Origin: Collimonas silvisoli
Lineage (GTDB): Bacteria; Pseudomonadota; Gammaproteobacteria; Burkholderiales; Burkholderiaceae_D
NCBI RefSeq assembly: GCF_018305005.1
Contig: NZ_JAGQEG010000042.1
Coordinates: 1-45,633 of the forward strand
DNA length: 45,633 nucleotides
Direction: 5' to 3'
The translations under genes were made by a program, and so were the position numbers. This document shows, one piece after another, positions 24,742 to 33,494 of the stretch. Position 1 is the first letter of the stretch. Every line of letters starts with the position of its first letter. The notes under the pieces are model-generated. The model was given only the letters and a program-made list of their open reading frames with translations, had not been told where the DNA came from and did no database searches.

Positions 24742-25524
24742 TCAATTTTCGATGGCGATCCAGGACAGATCGACGGTTGATGCTTTCGGCGCGGCGGTTT
24801 GCACCGACGTCAGCGTGATGACGCATTGCGCCAGCTCCGCAGCGACTGCCGTGGCATAGGGTGTGCCGCCGGTGACAGACACCATGACCGTCGGCGTCTT
24901 GCTGAAAGCAGCCTCTTTCGACGCCAGGTAACTCACCGTCACGGAAACGCTTGCCCCCGCCGTTTGCAAGTTGGCGGTCGAGACCGACACGCTGCCCTGC
25001 AAGGCGTGCATTTTCTGCAACCCCGTATCGGTCGGGGGCAGCACCGCGGGCAGGCGGCTGGTAACGGGAACCCGGCTATCGGTCACCTTCTGGATGACGT
25101 TATTGGCATCGAGCGTCACCGTTGCCAGGACGACGCCGTTGTCCGGCACGCTGGCTGCGGCTGCGACCTGCGCCGCGGCATTCACTACCGGCGTGGTGGC
25201 TTTGCTGGTGTCGGGATAGAACGCGTACACCAGGAAGGGATTGGTTGGCGCAGCAGGAACCGTCACCGGATTGCCGCTGCCGCCGGGCAAGATCAGGAAA
25301 TTGCCGGCTGCGTCGAACGCCACCCCTTGGCTGACCGACAGCGCATTGTCCTGCTGCGTCACGAGCATGCCGTTGAGGACTCCCGGGGTGAATAAATACT
25401 GATTTTGCAGCCAGAACCAGTTACTGAAATAGTTCTGTTCCAGCGTCATATAGTCCGACGTCAGAAACATGCCGGTCTGATAGTTCAGATGTTGCGCGAC
25501 ATCGGATGAAATTTCATTGCTCAT
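24742..25524 (-). CDS. Fibre-associated/baseplate-fibre adaptor protein
   Basis: A 260-aa protein whose N-terminus (LNYQTGMFLTSDYMTLEQNY, then LSVSQGVAFDAAGNFLILPG) parallels the first 90 residues of the large fibre (YFTGEALLTDDF, LEVARGMAIDALGRQIIL). The rest is beta-rich with no cysteines. The shared module suggests both proteins attach at the same baseplate position. It could be a short fibre or an adaptor between the gpI-like protein and the long fibre. Its ATG overlaps the stop of the gpI-like gene (ATGA at 25524-25521). I recognise no named family. Confidence 0.6.
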   Translation of the reverse strand: MSNEISSDVAQHLNYQTGMFLTSDYMTLEQNYFSNWFWLQNQYLFTPGVLNGMLVTQQDNALSVSQGVAFDAAGNFLILPGGSGNPVTVPAAPTNPFLVYAFYPDTSKATTPVVNAAAQVAAAASVPDNGVVLATVTLDANNVIQKVTDSRVPVTSRLPAVLPPTDTGLQKMHALQGSVSVSTANLQTAGASVSVTVSYLASKEAAFSKTPTVMVSVTGGTPYATAVAAELAQCVITLTSVQTAAPKASTVDLSWIAIEN

Positions 25525-26522
25525 TGCGTTGTTTCCTGTTCGCCAAGTAAGGTATTAACGCCCAGCGCAGTCGCATGGGCCGGGTCCTGCAATTGCATGC
25601 TGGGTACGATCGCGATGACGAACCTGCTGGCGGCCGGCTTGATGCCGGATAGCAGTTGCGTCAACTGAAGATATAGGGCCTGGATCTCCTGCACGTTGTC
25701 GGCCGTCAGGATGAATGTCGGATCCTTGGCGTTCGGCAGGACCATTTGCACATCGAACAGCCAGGGCAGATAGCCGGCAACCACCGGCGCGCCCGGCCGG
25801 TACCGGTCCGGCAAAATGAAGGCGGTGGCGACCGTGTCGCTGAGGATGATCCCGGGAACGACCGGATTGGCGAGCGTGACGGCAAGCGTGCCTTGGGCCG
25901 GCTGCGGATCGCCGTTGTCGTCGTATTTCACGCCGTTGATCGTCAACGGCAGGTCCAGCAGCAAATCGACCAGAAATTTCAAGCCCTGCACCGTGCCGCG
26001 CATCCGGTACAGCGCCATGATCTCGGCCATCACGGTGCGCTTCTTGTCAATGCTCCAGGCGTTGTCGACCACCAGGCCGACCCATCCGCCGAGCCAGATC
26101 AGGAAATCGTTGAGCCAGGCTTCGATCGGACCCAGCGGGTCGGTACGGGTCACCGCCTGCGCGGCGGAACCGGAGACCGAAGCGGTCACGTACGCGGCCA
26201 GCGGATCGCCCTGGTCGGGCACGCCGATATAGGTGTCGAGGTCGGTCAGGATGGCCGTTTCCTGGTCCTTCTTCGCGCCGGAAATCGGCGGAATGAACCC
26301 GGTGTCGTTGGGCGGAAATAAAAAGCTCAGGCGCGGATAGAACAAATTGCCGATGACTTCGGCGGCCAGCAACTCCTGGATGCCCTTGCGCCCATCCAAT
26401 TCCTGGTCTTTGATGCCGGTCAGGATTTTCTGGAAAATTTTCAGGTATTGCGCGAGAAACCCTGGATCTTGCGTGCTATAGACCGCCGGCAGATAGCGCA
26501 GGTAGCTGGTCGATTCGCTCAT
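25521..26522 (-). CDS. Phage tail protein, gpI/TIGR02242-like
   Basis: A 333-aa baseplate-periphery protein. YLRYLPAVYSTQDPGFLAQYLKIF, IPPISGAK.., and the diagnostic SIDKKRTVMAEIMALYRMRGTVQGLKFLVDLLL fit the phage tail protein domain related to P2 gpI. That domain links baseplate wedges to tail fibres. Its start overlaps the upstream baseplate gene (ATGA) and its stop overlaps the next ATG, so it sits in a coupled trio with the wedge and fibre adaptor. In the operon it stands exactly between wedge and fibre genes, consistent with that role. Confidence 0.85.
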   Translation of the reverse strand: MSESTSYLRYLPAVYSTQDPGFLAQYLKIFQKILTGIKDQELDGRKGIQELLAAEVIGNLFYPRLSFLFPPNDTGFIPPISGAKKDQETAILTDLDTYIGVPDQGDPLAAYVTASVSGSAAQAVTRTDPLGPIEAWLNDFLIWLGGWVGLVVDNAWSIDKKRTVMAEIMALYRMRGTVQGLKFLVDLLLDLPLTINGVKYDDNGDPQPAQGTLAVTLANPVVPGIILSDTVATAFILPDRYRPGAPVVAGYLPWLFDVQMVLPNAKDPTFILTADNVQEIQALYLQLTQLLSGIKPAASRFVIAIVPSMQLQDPAHATALGVNTLLGEQETTQ

Positions 26523-27640
26523 GCCTGACTACTCCTTGCGATGACGTCGAGGCAGCGCAGACGCGGCAGCCCGCGATAGAACATGGCCGGCTCGCCCGGC
26601 GGCAGATCGGCCAACTGGGCGTTGACGTCGAGCGTTGCCATCGTATCCAGTTCCATGGTCGGAATGAAATTGAAGTCGAAGCTGTCGATCGCGTCGATGC
26701 CCGGCACGCTGAAGACCAGATGGCGGATCTCGTCGGCGACCGGCGCCTCCCCGTAAGCCCAGCCTTGGCCGTCGGTTCCTCCTTCGCACGGCAGAAAATA
26801 GCGAAACAGTGTGGCGAACAGCAAGGTCAGCGTGACATCAACGCGGGTATTGGCGGCACAGCGAACCGTGAGCGCCAGATTGATGTCGGTCAGTTGCGCC
26901 GCACGCACCCACACCTGATTGCCGGCGATGACCCTCGGCTTGAGGTAGGTCGTCACCTGATCGAGCAGGGTCTTTTCCGCCTTTGCATCGTCTTGCGGCT
27001 GAATCATCAACAGCTTGCGCAAGGTGGTGCTCGAGCCCTTGTATTGTTGCTGGTTCGGATAATACGGGTATTGGTAGCGCCATTTGGCATCGCTCAGGAC
27101 GTAGGCGATGCAGCCCTCTCCGGCACTTTGCGCATAGGCCTGCCGCACCAGCGGCGACGGCGGATCGGCCGGCTTTTTTTTCTGCTGCTGGGCGATCACC
27201 AGATTGGTCTGCATCGCCAGCGTATCGACATTCGATAAGGTCAGCGCCATATAGGGCTGCTGGACATAGGCCAACACATCCTGTTGCAAAGTCTCCCGGC
27301 TCAGCGCCGCGCCCTGCTCCATCTGCGTCAGCACTTGCTGCAGGGCGAGGAAATCGAAATCGTTATCGGTGACGGCGACCTTGCTGTACGACGTCTCGTT
27401 GCTGCTGAAAGCCAGTCCCAGCACCCAGCGCAGATAGTTTTGATCGTTCTGAATCGGAATCGCATTGGCCTGATACAGCAGCGAGTCGTCCAGCCAGGCC
27501 AGCAGCTGCAATAAGGTGATGCCGGGGTCGGAATCGTTGTAATCGGTCCATTGCGTGGTGTATTGCGGGATGCGGCGGATCAGCTCGGCGACCAGTTGCG
27601 GGTAGCTTTTTCTGTCGAGGTTGGGTATGTCAAATGACAT
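26519..27640 (-). CDS. Baseplate wedge protein, gpJ-like (short)
   Basis: A 373-aa protein with the N-terminal signature of putative baseplate assembly proteins (DYNDSDPGITLLQLLAWLDDSLLYQANAI). It matches the equivalent block of the 1025-aa wedge protein (DVDQDPGLVLLNLFAQLADY). The C-terminal half is a beta-rich wedge domain. It may be the second wedge subunit that pairs with the larger one, as Afp11 and Afp12 or T4 gp6 and gp7 do. The ATG lies 4 bp after the upstream stop without a strong RBS, implying re-initiation. It overlaps the next gene by 4 bp. Confidence 0.85.
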   Translation of the reverse strand: MSFDIPNLDRKSYPQLVAELIRRIPQYTTQWTDYNDSDPGITLLQLLAWLDDSLLYQANAIPIQNDQNYLRWVLGLAFSSNETSYSKVAVTDNDFDFLALQQVLTQMEQGAALSRETLQQDVLAYVQQPYMALTLSNVDTLAMQTNLVIAQQQKKKPADPPSPLVRQAYAQSAGEGCIAYVLSDAKWRYQYPYYPNQQQYKGSSTTLRKLLMIQPQDDAKAEKTLLDQVTTYLKPRVIAGNQVWVRAAQLTDINLALTVRCAANTRVDVTLTLLFATLFRYFLPCEGGTDGQGWAYGEAPVADEIRHLVFSVPGIDAIDSFDFNFIPTMELDTMATLDVNAQLADLPPGEPAMFYRGLPRLRCLDVIARSSQA

Positions 27641-27644
27641 CTGG

Positions 27645-30600
27645 CTAACTCAGCGAAAGATAAACCAGCATGTCGCCGGCCACCGGCAACTGGGTCGGCA
27701 ACAGCACGATATTGCCGTTTTGGCGGCCGTTCAGACTCAGGCCGAGCACCGCTTTCACCTCCGGCATCTGGCGCAGGAAGACGCTGACGGTCGACGCCTG
27801 CACGGTCTGGCCGAAGATCCAGCCCCGGTGATCGAGGCCACCGAACACGGGCTGGAAAAACGCCTGGAGCCGGTCGGCGATGGCTTGCTGCAGCGCGTTG
27901 ATCTGATCGGGCGCAACGTCCACCATCAATTGCGCCGTCACCGCAACCGGAACGAAGTCCGGCGGCTCGGTGCCGATGCGATCGGCCAGCGCCGCCAGGC
28001 AATATTGCTTGACGTAGTCGGCCACCTGGTTCAATACCGCCGGACTGGTATAGGGCACCGGATCGGCGCTCAACGCCAGTAAGGCGATGCGTATCTTGTG
28101 GCCGGCGCTGTCATCGGCGGCCTCGACCGCCCGCGCCTGCGCCACTTGCTGGCTTGCGGCGGCGGCCAGCGCGGAAATGTCCTGCATCTGCACCGCCCAG
28201 CCGCCGGCGCGGATCAGGGCCGGACTGGTGGCGCCGACCTCGACCACGGTATCGCCGCCGACGCCGCCGGCGGCCGGGGCGGGATTGCCGACGCCGGTGA
28301 TGTTGGCAATCCCCGGTCGCAGCAAGTTGATCGCCCCGGCATCGACATTGCCCTTCAGCCCTTGCGTGTATTCGTAGTAGGCGGCAATGATGTTGTTGTG
28401 GCCGGCCGGCGGGATCATGCCGTTGTAGCCGTCGCCGAAGGTGATGAGGCCGTTCTGGTAATCCAGCGTGTAGACGCGGTCGGTCGGGCCGCAAAAGGCG
28501 AAGGTATCCACCATTTGCCATTGCCGCGCCACCTCGTCCGCGGCCACGCTGATCTGGCTCAGATCGACGCTGGCGCCAGCGTCGGCGCCGGACGCCGCTT
28601 CCAGCCCGAGCGACTCGATCACAACCAGCGCCAGGTTGGCCAGCACCGGCTTGTAATTCAGGACGAAGGTCTGGAATTGCTGCTCGTTGCTCGTCCCCAG
28701 CACCTCGTCGGACACGCTGGTGATATTGCTGGCCATCACCGTGTTCGGGTAAATCCCATAGACCCGGATGGTGCGGCCGACGTGCGGATTGATGACGCGA
28801 AACCAATACGCCGTTTGCGAAAACAGATACGCCTCCCGCATCGCGGCCGGGATCGTGAAGCCGACCACACCGGACCGGGACAGGCCGTAGGTCGCATCGT
28901 CCACCGCCAGCGCCTGCCACTGCTGGCCATCGTTGTATTCCCAGCGCAATTTGCTGCCCGGCGCGGCCTGCTCCTGTTGCAGGTAAAAGTACAGCGCGAG
29001 CTTGTTGCCGACGCTCATGCCGCCGAACTCCTCCGGCGCAAACGCGAAATAGAAACCGGTCAGCTTTTCATCCACCGGCTTGAACGGGCTGAACAGGAAG
29101 CGGCTCAGATAAAACGCGTTATAGCTCCAGAAACTGGCCGGCTTGGCCGAATAGGTATAGGTAATCTGTAGCGATTGAATATAAGGCGGGTAATAATCGG
29201 TATGCGTGAACGTGTAGGAAAAATTAACGCCGGCCACATTGTTGAGGTAGTTGCTGACGTTCTGCTTTTGCTCTGTATTCAGAATGCTGTCTGGAACGGC
29301 GTCGATGGTGGCGTTGACGCTGGTGGTGGCAAATCCGCCCTCCTGCCCGTAACCGCCCTCGGCGATCACCGACCGTATCCACAGCCCTTCGCTGCCTGCC
29401 ACCGTATTCTTACCCATGGCCGGACATTGAAACTGGATGTAGGTAGCGCCGTCCGGATTGTCGTACTGCAGGTTGCTGGTGGTATCGACGAACTGGTAGG
29501 TGCTGACATCGGTCGAGGTTTGATTGAAGGATTGCCACTGCTTGCCGTCCCAGAATTGCCAGTTCAGTTTGGCCGGGAAAGTGCGCTTGACCGCGGTGAG
29601 CGCAAAGAACAGCGTAACAATGGCCCCGGTTTTAGCAAACACGCTGTCCGAGCGCAGGTAAAAGGCGTCGTTCTTTTGCGGCGTCTCGCTAAACGGATAG
29701 GCGCTGTTGGTAATGTCGAGCAACACGACGTTATAGGCTGCCTGCTGCGGCTGGATTTTATGGCCCTTGAAGCTGCAGGACAGACCGGTAATCACCGGCA
29801 ATTGCTGCGCCAGCGAGGCCAGCACCTTGACTTGGGGCCCCGGCTTGACCAGCAACCAGTATTCCGGCGTCTGGTCCTGCCGGGCATCGGGCGCGGCATC
29901 GAAACCGGCGTCGGGATCGTCCTGATCGTAGAGTTCCTGCTGCACTTGCGAAATGGTCAGCGCCTGCGCCGTCGGCGTCCTGGTCAGCACGATATCGAGC
30001 GCCCGGTTATCGGACGATTCGATCAACTGCGCCGTCAGCGGCGTCAGCGCGCCGTCGAACCATTGGTCGAAATATTCCGGATACAACTGCTTGCCGGTCA
30101 ATGTGACGGTGATGCTTTGCAGCGCATCGTCGGGCTTGAATAGCTCGGGGTCGCCCATCATGAACCAGTGGGGAAGCGCTTGCTCGGCCGGGTCGATGGC
30201 CTGGTCGGCAACGAAAATCGGCGTCCCGCTCTGGCTCGCCTGATCGCCCAGCAGGACCGGCATCGCATCGATGAACTGATCCTGCGCCGGAATGATAGTC
30301 ATGGCCGCGCTCATCACGGCCGGCAGCACCAACAAGTCCTGGTTGGTCTGAAAGCGGATTTGCTGCTGCGCCGCATCCAGCACCGGCGTCTGCGCCGGCA
30401 GCAGTTGCGGCGGCTGGCCGGATTTCAGCGAAAAATGCAGCGGAGCCTGCGCCGGCAGCGGCGGGCGCAGTTGCATGTTCATGAATTTGAAAAAACCCAA
30501 CCGGCGCTGTTCCGGCATCTGGTTTTCTATTTTCGCCGTGTAGTCGGCCAGTTGCGCAAACAGATTGAGCAGCACCAGGCCCGGGTCCTGATCGACATCT

Positions 30601-30722
30601 TGCGCACCGGGGACGGCGGTCGGCCAATAGTCCGCCCATTCCGGCGCGTAAACGTTGGCCAGCGCCAGCGCCTGCAAATAAAATTGCTCGGCGCTGCGGA
30701 AATCAAGTGTCGGATTGGTCAT
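27645..30722 (-). CDS. Large baseplate wedge protein, gp6/gpJ-like (Afp11 equivalent)
   Basis: A 1025-aa baseplate protein. The N-terminal DPG block (DVDQDPGLVLLNLFAQLADY) is shared with the 373-aa partner. A long beta-rich insert follows. The C-terminal third has the baseplate-J core: LDYQNGLITFGDGYNGMIPP, IIAAYYEYTQGLKGNV and VPVAVTAQLMVDVAPDQI, ending in strands like T4 gp6. Afp11/PVC11 proteins of about 900-1000 aa have this layout. It forms the wedge ring around the spike hub and triggers sheath contraction. The start codon is 9 bp after the 59-aa coiled-coil gene. Confidence 0.9.
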   Translation of the reverse strand: MTNPTLDFRSAEQFYLQALALANVYAPEWADYWPTAVPGAQDVDQDPGLVLLNLFAQLADYTAKIENQMPEQRRLGFFKFMNMQLRPPLPAQAPLHFSLKSGQPPQLLPAQTPVLDAAQQQIRFQTNQDLLVLPAVMSAAMTIIPAQDQFIDAMPVLLGDQASQSGTPIFVADQAIDPAEQALPHWFMMGDPELFKPDDALQSITVTLTGKQLYPEYFDQWFDGALTPLTAQLIESSDNRALDIVLTRTPTAQALTISQVQQELYDQDDPDAGFDAAPDARQDQTPEYWLLVKPGPQVKVLASLAQQLPVITGLSCSFKGHKIQPQQAAYNVVLLDITNSAYPFSETPQKNDAFYLRSDSVFAKTGAIVTLFFALTAVKRTFPAKLNWQFWDGKQWQSFNQTSTDVSTYQFVDTTSNLQYDNPDGATYIQFQCPAMGKNTVAGSEGLWIRSVIAEGGYGQEGGFATTSVNATIDAVPDSILNTEQKQNVSNYLNNVAGVNFSYTFTHTDYYPPYIQSLQITYTYSAKPASFWSYNAFYLSRFLFSPFKPVDEKLTGFYFAFAPEEFGGMSVGNKLALYFYLQQEQAAPGSKLRWEYNDGQQWQALAVDDATYGLSRSGVVGFTIPAAMREAYLFSQTAYWFRVINPHVGRTIRVYGIYPNTVMASNITSVSDEVLGTSNEQQFQTFVLNYKPVLANLALVVIESLGLEAASGADAGASVDLSQISVAADEVARQWQMVDTFAFCGPTDRVYTLDYQNGLITFGDGYNGMIPPAGHNNIIAAYYEYTQGLKGNVDAGAINLLRPGIANITGVGNPAPAAGGVGGDTVVEVGATSPALIRAGGWAVQMQDISALAAAASQQVAQARAVEAADDSAGHKIRIALLALSADPVPYTSPAVLNQVADYVKQYCLAALADRIGTEPPDFVPVAVTAQLMVDVAPDQINALQQAIADRLQAFFQPVFGGLDHRGWIFGQTVQASTVSVFLRQMPEVKAVLGLSLNGRQNGNIVLLPTQLPVAGDMLVYLSLS

Positions 30723-30731
30723 CGGTCGCGG

Positions 30732-30911
30732 CTACGAAGCGTTTTCCTGTTCGGCCTGCAGCTCTTCCAGAACCTGGATCGCGCCGCTGATGCGCATCAG
30801 AGTGGCCTGCAAATCCCGCTTCTTTTCTTCCAGCACGCGTAATTGTTCCTGTCCGGCGCTGAGATTGTTTTTCAATTCCTGAATGCGATTGGCGATCACT
30901 TGCATGTCCAT
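30732..30911 (-). CDS. 59-aa coiled-coil protein, unrecognised eCIS component
   Basis: A short gene in the gap between gp25 and the large wedge protein. The protein runs MDMQVIANRIQELKNNL...QLRVLEEKKRDL...GAIQVLEELQ and ends QENAS. Heptad-like spacing of I/L residues over about 45 residues suggests one long coiled coil. There is no signal peptide. The RBS is weak (AGGA 11 nt upstream), but the frame lies in a gap that would otherwise be the only sizeable one in this stretch and ends 9 bp before the next ATG. It may act as a clamp or chaperone of the wedge. I do not recognise a family. Confidence 0.75.
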   Translation of the reverse strand: MDMQVIANRIQELKNNLSAGQEQLRVLEEKKRDLQATLMRISGAIQVLEELQAEQENAS

Positions 30912-30933
30912 GCTGCGTAAGTCCTATAAGAAG

Positions 30934-31323
30934 TCATTTAAGAAAAAACGGGTAAACCAGATTGGCCGGCTGATTGCGGGCGCGGATCACGTATTCAAGC
31001 GAGATCTGCAAATAATTCGGCTCCTGCGGCGTCACGATCGCCGTCACCGACGTCACCTGTATGCGCGGCTCCCAGCGGTCGAGCGCCTGCTTGACATAGA
31101 GCTGCGCCAGGCTGGTGGCGGTCGCATTGCCTTCGGCAAACACCAGTTCGTTGATGCGGCAGCCGAAGCCCGGCAGCATCACGCGCTCGCCGGGCGCGGT
31201 TTGCAGGATGATCAGGATCGCCTGCGCAATATCCTCCGCATCGGCGGCAAACACCACCCGTCCGCCGCTGGTATGCACCGGGAACGCCCAGCCCTGACCG
31301 AGAAAGTCGGGATTGTTGACCAT
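30934..31323 (-). CDS. gp25-like baseplate wedge protein (Afp9 equivalent)
   Basis: A 129-aa GPW/gp25 family protein. The core FLGQGWAFPV, AEDIAQAILIILQTAPGERVMLPGFGC and WEPRIQVTSVTA blocks are all present. In T4, P2, T6SS (TssE) and eCIS, gp25 nucleates the sheath at the baseplate through a sheath-like handshake domain. Length fits the family (about 120-150 aa). It starts 2 bp after the PAAR gene stop, using GAGGA about 10 nt upstream of the ATG, so it is coupled to PAAR. Confidence 0.93.
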   Translation of the reverse strand: MVNNPDFLGQGWAFPVHTSGGRVVFAADAEDIAQAILIILQTAPGERVMLPGFGCRINELVFAEGNATATSLAQLYVKQALDRWEPRIQVTSVTAIVTPQEPNYLQISLEYVIRARNQPANLVYPFFLK

Positions 31324-31325
31324 GG

Positions 31326-31739
31326 CTAGCCGATCCTCACGGTGGGCATGCCCAGTACCTGCACCGTCGGCGGCGGCCCCTGCGGTCCGGCGGGCGGGAT
31401 ATCGTGGCAGGTTTCGCAGATATCGCCGGCGCGCGCCGCGCCCTTGCCGTTGATCCGCACCGTCGGACTGCCTAACATCACGCGCCCCAGATTGGTCGGC
31501 GGTATCTGAAACGTGCCGGTGGTCGGAATGTGCGGCGGGATATTGTTCGCCATCGAGCCGACGGTCGCGGCCGGTCTGGCGTTGATGCGCACGTTGAGGC
31601 TGGTGTTCATGCTGATCTTGCCGTTGAACGGGAACGGTTGCGGGGTCGGCACCGGGCCGCCCGGACTCGGCACCAGCACGATATGGATATCGGCGGCGTT
31701 GACAATGCTGTCGCCCGTTTTTGCTGCGGCCATTCCCAT
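31326..31739 (-). CDS. PAAR-like spike tip protein (Afp10 equivalent)
   Basis: A 137-aa PAAR-type protein. It begins MGMAAAKTGDSIVNAADIHIV and has repeated Gly-Pro and RING motifs (NVRINARPAATVGSMANN, TVRINGKGAARAGD). An ETCHD motif lies near a metal-binding Cys/His cluster. PAAR proteins sharpen the spike and may carry cargo at the tip; no C-terminal toxin extension exists here. AAGGA lies 6-7 nt before the ATG. It follows the spike gene after 115 bp, one of the longer gaps in the operon, in which I see no gene. Confidence 0.92.
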   Translation of the reverse strand: MGMAAAKTGDSIVNAADIHIVLVPSPGGPVPTPQPFPFNGKISMNTSLNVRINARPAATVGSMANNIPPHIPTTGTFQIPPTNLGRVMLGSPTVRINGKGAARAGDICETCHDIPPAGPQGPPPTVQVLGMPTVRIG

Positions 31740-31854
31740 GTTTCTTCCTTCGATCGCGTTTCGTTGTGGTTCAAACGTTATTTCCGATCAGTTGAGGACC
31801 GAGTAACGCGCCACGCTACGGTGGTTCTTAAACTCTGTCCCGCAATCAGTTCAA

Positions 31855-32451
31855 TCAGTTGATATCAATCATCGCCGCCTGCAATTTCATGCTCCGCGCC
31901 CCGCTCAACTGCATCCCGTCGGCGGATAGTTCCGCCTTGACGCTGCCGGTGGTGTTCTGCACCACAACCTGCGCGCCGCTGATGGTCAGCTTGCCCTTGG
32001 CGCTGATGTTGAGGTCGCCCTGGCTGCTGATGCTGATTTTGTTATTGGCGGTGTCGATTTCGATCTGGTTGTTCTTGTTGTCGACGATGGTGATCTTTCC
32101 CTGGCTGGAGTCGTCCAGCATGATGGTCTTGCCGAGCTTGGTCTTGATGATCCGCACGTCCTGCTGCCTGGCGCTCTCGACCGGCGGCTTTTGCACGCCG
32201 TTCCACAAGAAACCCAGCACGTAGGGCTTGCTGGGGTCGCCGTCGGCAAACGCCAGCAGCGCCGAATCGCCGACCTGGGGCAGGAAAAATGCGCCGTAGT
32301 TCTGGCCGGCAAAAAAACTCACGATCTGCACCCAATCCGAGTCGATTTTCTGCCCGCTCAAAGAAAATGTGACGCGGATGCGCCCCAGTCCTTTCTCGTC
32401 CTTGGTATCGCTGACCGTGCCAATCGTCACGCCGTGGGAGAGTTCGCTCAT
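31855..32451 (-). CDS. Baseplate spike, gpV/gp5-like (half of a split VgrG)
   Basis: A 198-aa protein. An OB-fold (GTVSDTKDEKGLGRIRVTFSL, then SDWVQIVSFFAGQNYGAFFLPQVGDSALLAF) is followed by a repetitive beta-helix needle (KITIVDNKNNQIEIDTANNK, ISISSQGDLNISAKGKLTIS). Together these are the C-terminal gp5/VgrG spike. Its ATG overlaps the stop of the hub gene (ATGA at 32451-32448). In Afp and PVC this spike is fused to the hub as Afp8/PVC8; here the two halves are separate but translationally coupled. It should trimerise and carry the PAAR tip. Confidence 0.93.
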   Translation of the reverse strand: MSELSHGVTIGTVSDTKDEKGLGRIRVTFSLSGQKIDSDWVQIVSFFAGQNYGAFFLPQVGDSALLAFADGDPSKPYVLGFLWNGVQKPPVESARQQDVRIIKTKLGKTIMLDDSSQGKITIVDNKNNQIEIDTANNKISISSQGDLNISAKGKLTISGAQVVVQNTTGSVKAELSADGMQLSGARSMKLQAAMIDIN

Positions 32452-33494
32452 ATGCCCGTCCTTCTTATCTTGATATCGGTTTTATAGCCGCTGCTGTCGT
32501 CATAGCTGTGGGTGCTGGAGGTCACGTAATACGTCCCGTCGAATCGCTGGCTCAAGCCGGTGAGCCTGACGTTGACGCCGGCCACCAGTTGGCTGTCGCC
32601 GACCAGGCTGGCGCCGCCTTCGATAAAGTCCTTCAGATTGCTCTGGAACTGGGCGTCCGCCACGGCTTGCAACGCGCTCGGATCACTGATGTTGGGACAC
32701 TCCAGCGTAATGCCGGAACTGGGAAAATCGTCCGCCGCCTGATAGCCGGTTTCAGTTCCCCCCATCTTGTCCTGCGGCGTGCCGGAAGAAGCCACGGCCT
32801 TGATGATCTGATTGGTTTCGACGTCGTAACCGACCGCCGTCACCGTCTCGCCCATGGTCGGCAATTTCAAGTTCAGGTTCACGTCGTTCACATCGCGCGG
32901 AAATTGCAGGGTCTTGACCGGGCTGTTGCCCTCGGCCGAGGGGCGGAACACCAGCGTCGTGTCGGCCATCAGCAGTTCGTAATCGAGTTGCTTGCAACGG
33001 CCCATCAGGAATTTGTAATTGGACGTATTGTTTTGCAGCACGTATTTATTGATCGTGCTCGGACTGCCGGCCAGCTTGACCGACAGGCCGGACGCTTTCG
33101 CAACGTCGGTGACGATTTCATTATCGTTGAGCATTTCATAGGTCTTGATGCGGGTGCCGAACTTGAGCCGGTACATGCGGTCGAAACCGCGGATCGTGGC
33201 CGACGATGAAGTGGTGCTGAAGTTCGGTTCGATCGCCGTGATATCGCCGCTGATCAATTGCTCCAGGCTGTCCAGCCCGAGAAAAATGGTGATCTCGTCG
33301 CCCGGTTTGAACACATCCAGATCGACGTCCTGCCAGCCGCCGCTGGACGACATCATATTCAGGCTGAAGCTGAACATGGCCGGGACGTTGATCTCATCCT
33401 GAACCCGCACGTTATGGATCGCCGCCACCACCGAGATCGGCAGCGCCGACCTGTTTTTCAGTATCCTGAAGGCGCCGGTCTGGACGTTAAGCAT
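32448..33494 (-). CDS. Hub protein, phage late control gpD/gp27-like (other half of split VgrG)
   Basis: A 348-aa protein. It has the gpD/gp27 hub pattern: PAMFSFSLNMMSS, FKPGDEITIFLGL, DRMYRLKFGTRIKTY, and NYKFLMGRCKQLDYELLMAD, which is the hallmark LxxRxxxLGY-like block. AVGYDVETNQI follows in the C-terminal half. I chose the ATG at 33494, with AAAGGA 7 nt upstream; it overlaps the LysM gene stop by 8 bp. The upstream in-frame start at 33527 lacks an RBS. The product should form the trimeric hub between tube and spike, with the next gene supplying the needle. Confidence 0.92.
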   Translation of the reverse strand: MLNVQTGAFRILKNRSALPISVVAAIHNVRVQDEINVPAMFSFSLNMMSSSGGWQDVDLDVFKPGDEITIFLGLDSLEQLISGDITAIEPNFSTTSSSATIRGFDRMYRLKFGTRIKTYEMLNDNEIVTDVAKASGLSVKLAGSPSTINKYVLQNNTSNYKFLMGRCKQLDYELLMADTTLVFRPSAEGNSPVKTLQFPRDVNDVNLNLKLPTMGETVTAVGYDVETNQIIKAVASSGTPQDKMGGTETGYQAADDFPSSGITLECPNISDPSALQAVADAQFQSNLKDFIEGGASLVGDSQLVAGVNVRLTGLSQRFDGTYYVTSSTHSYDDSSGYKTDIKIRRTGI

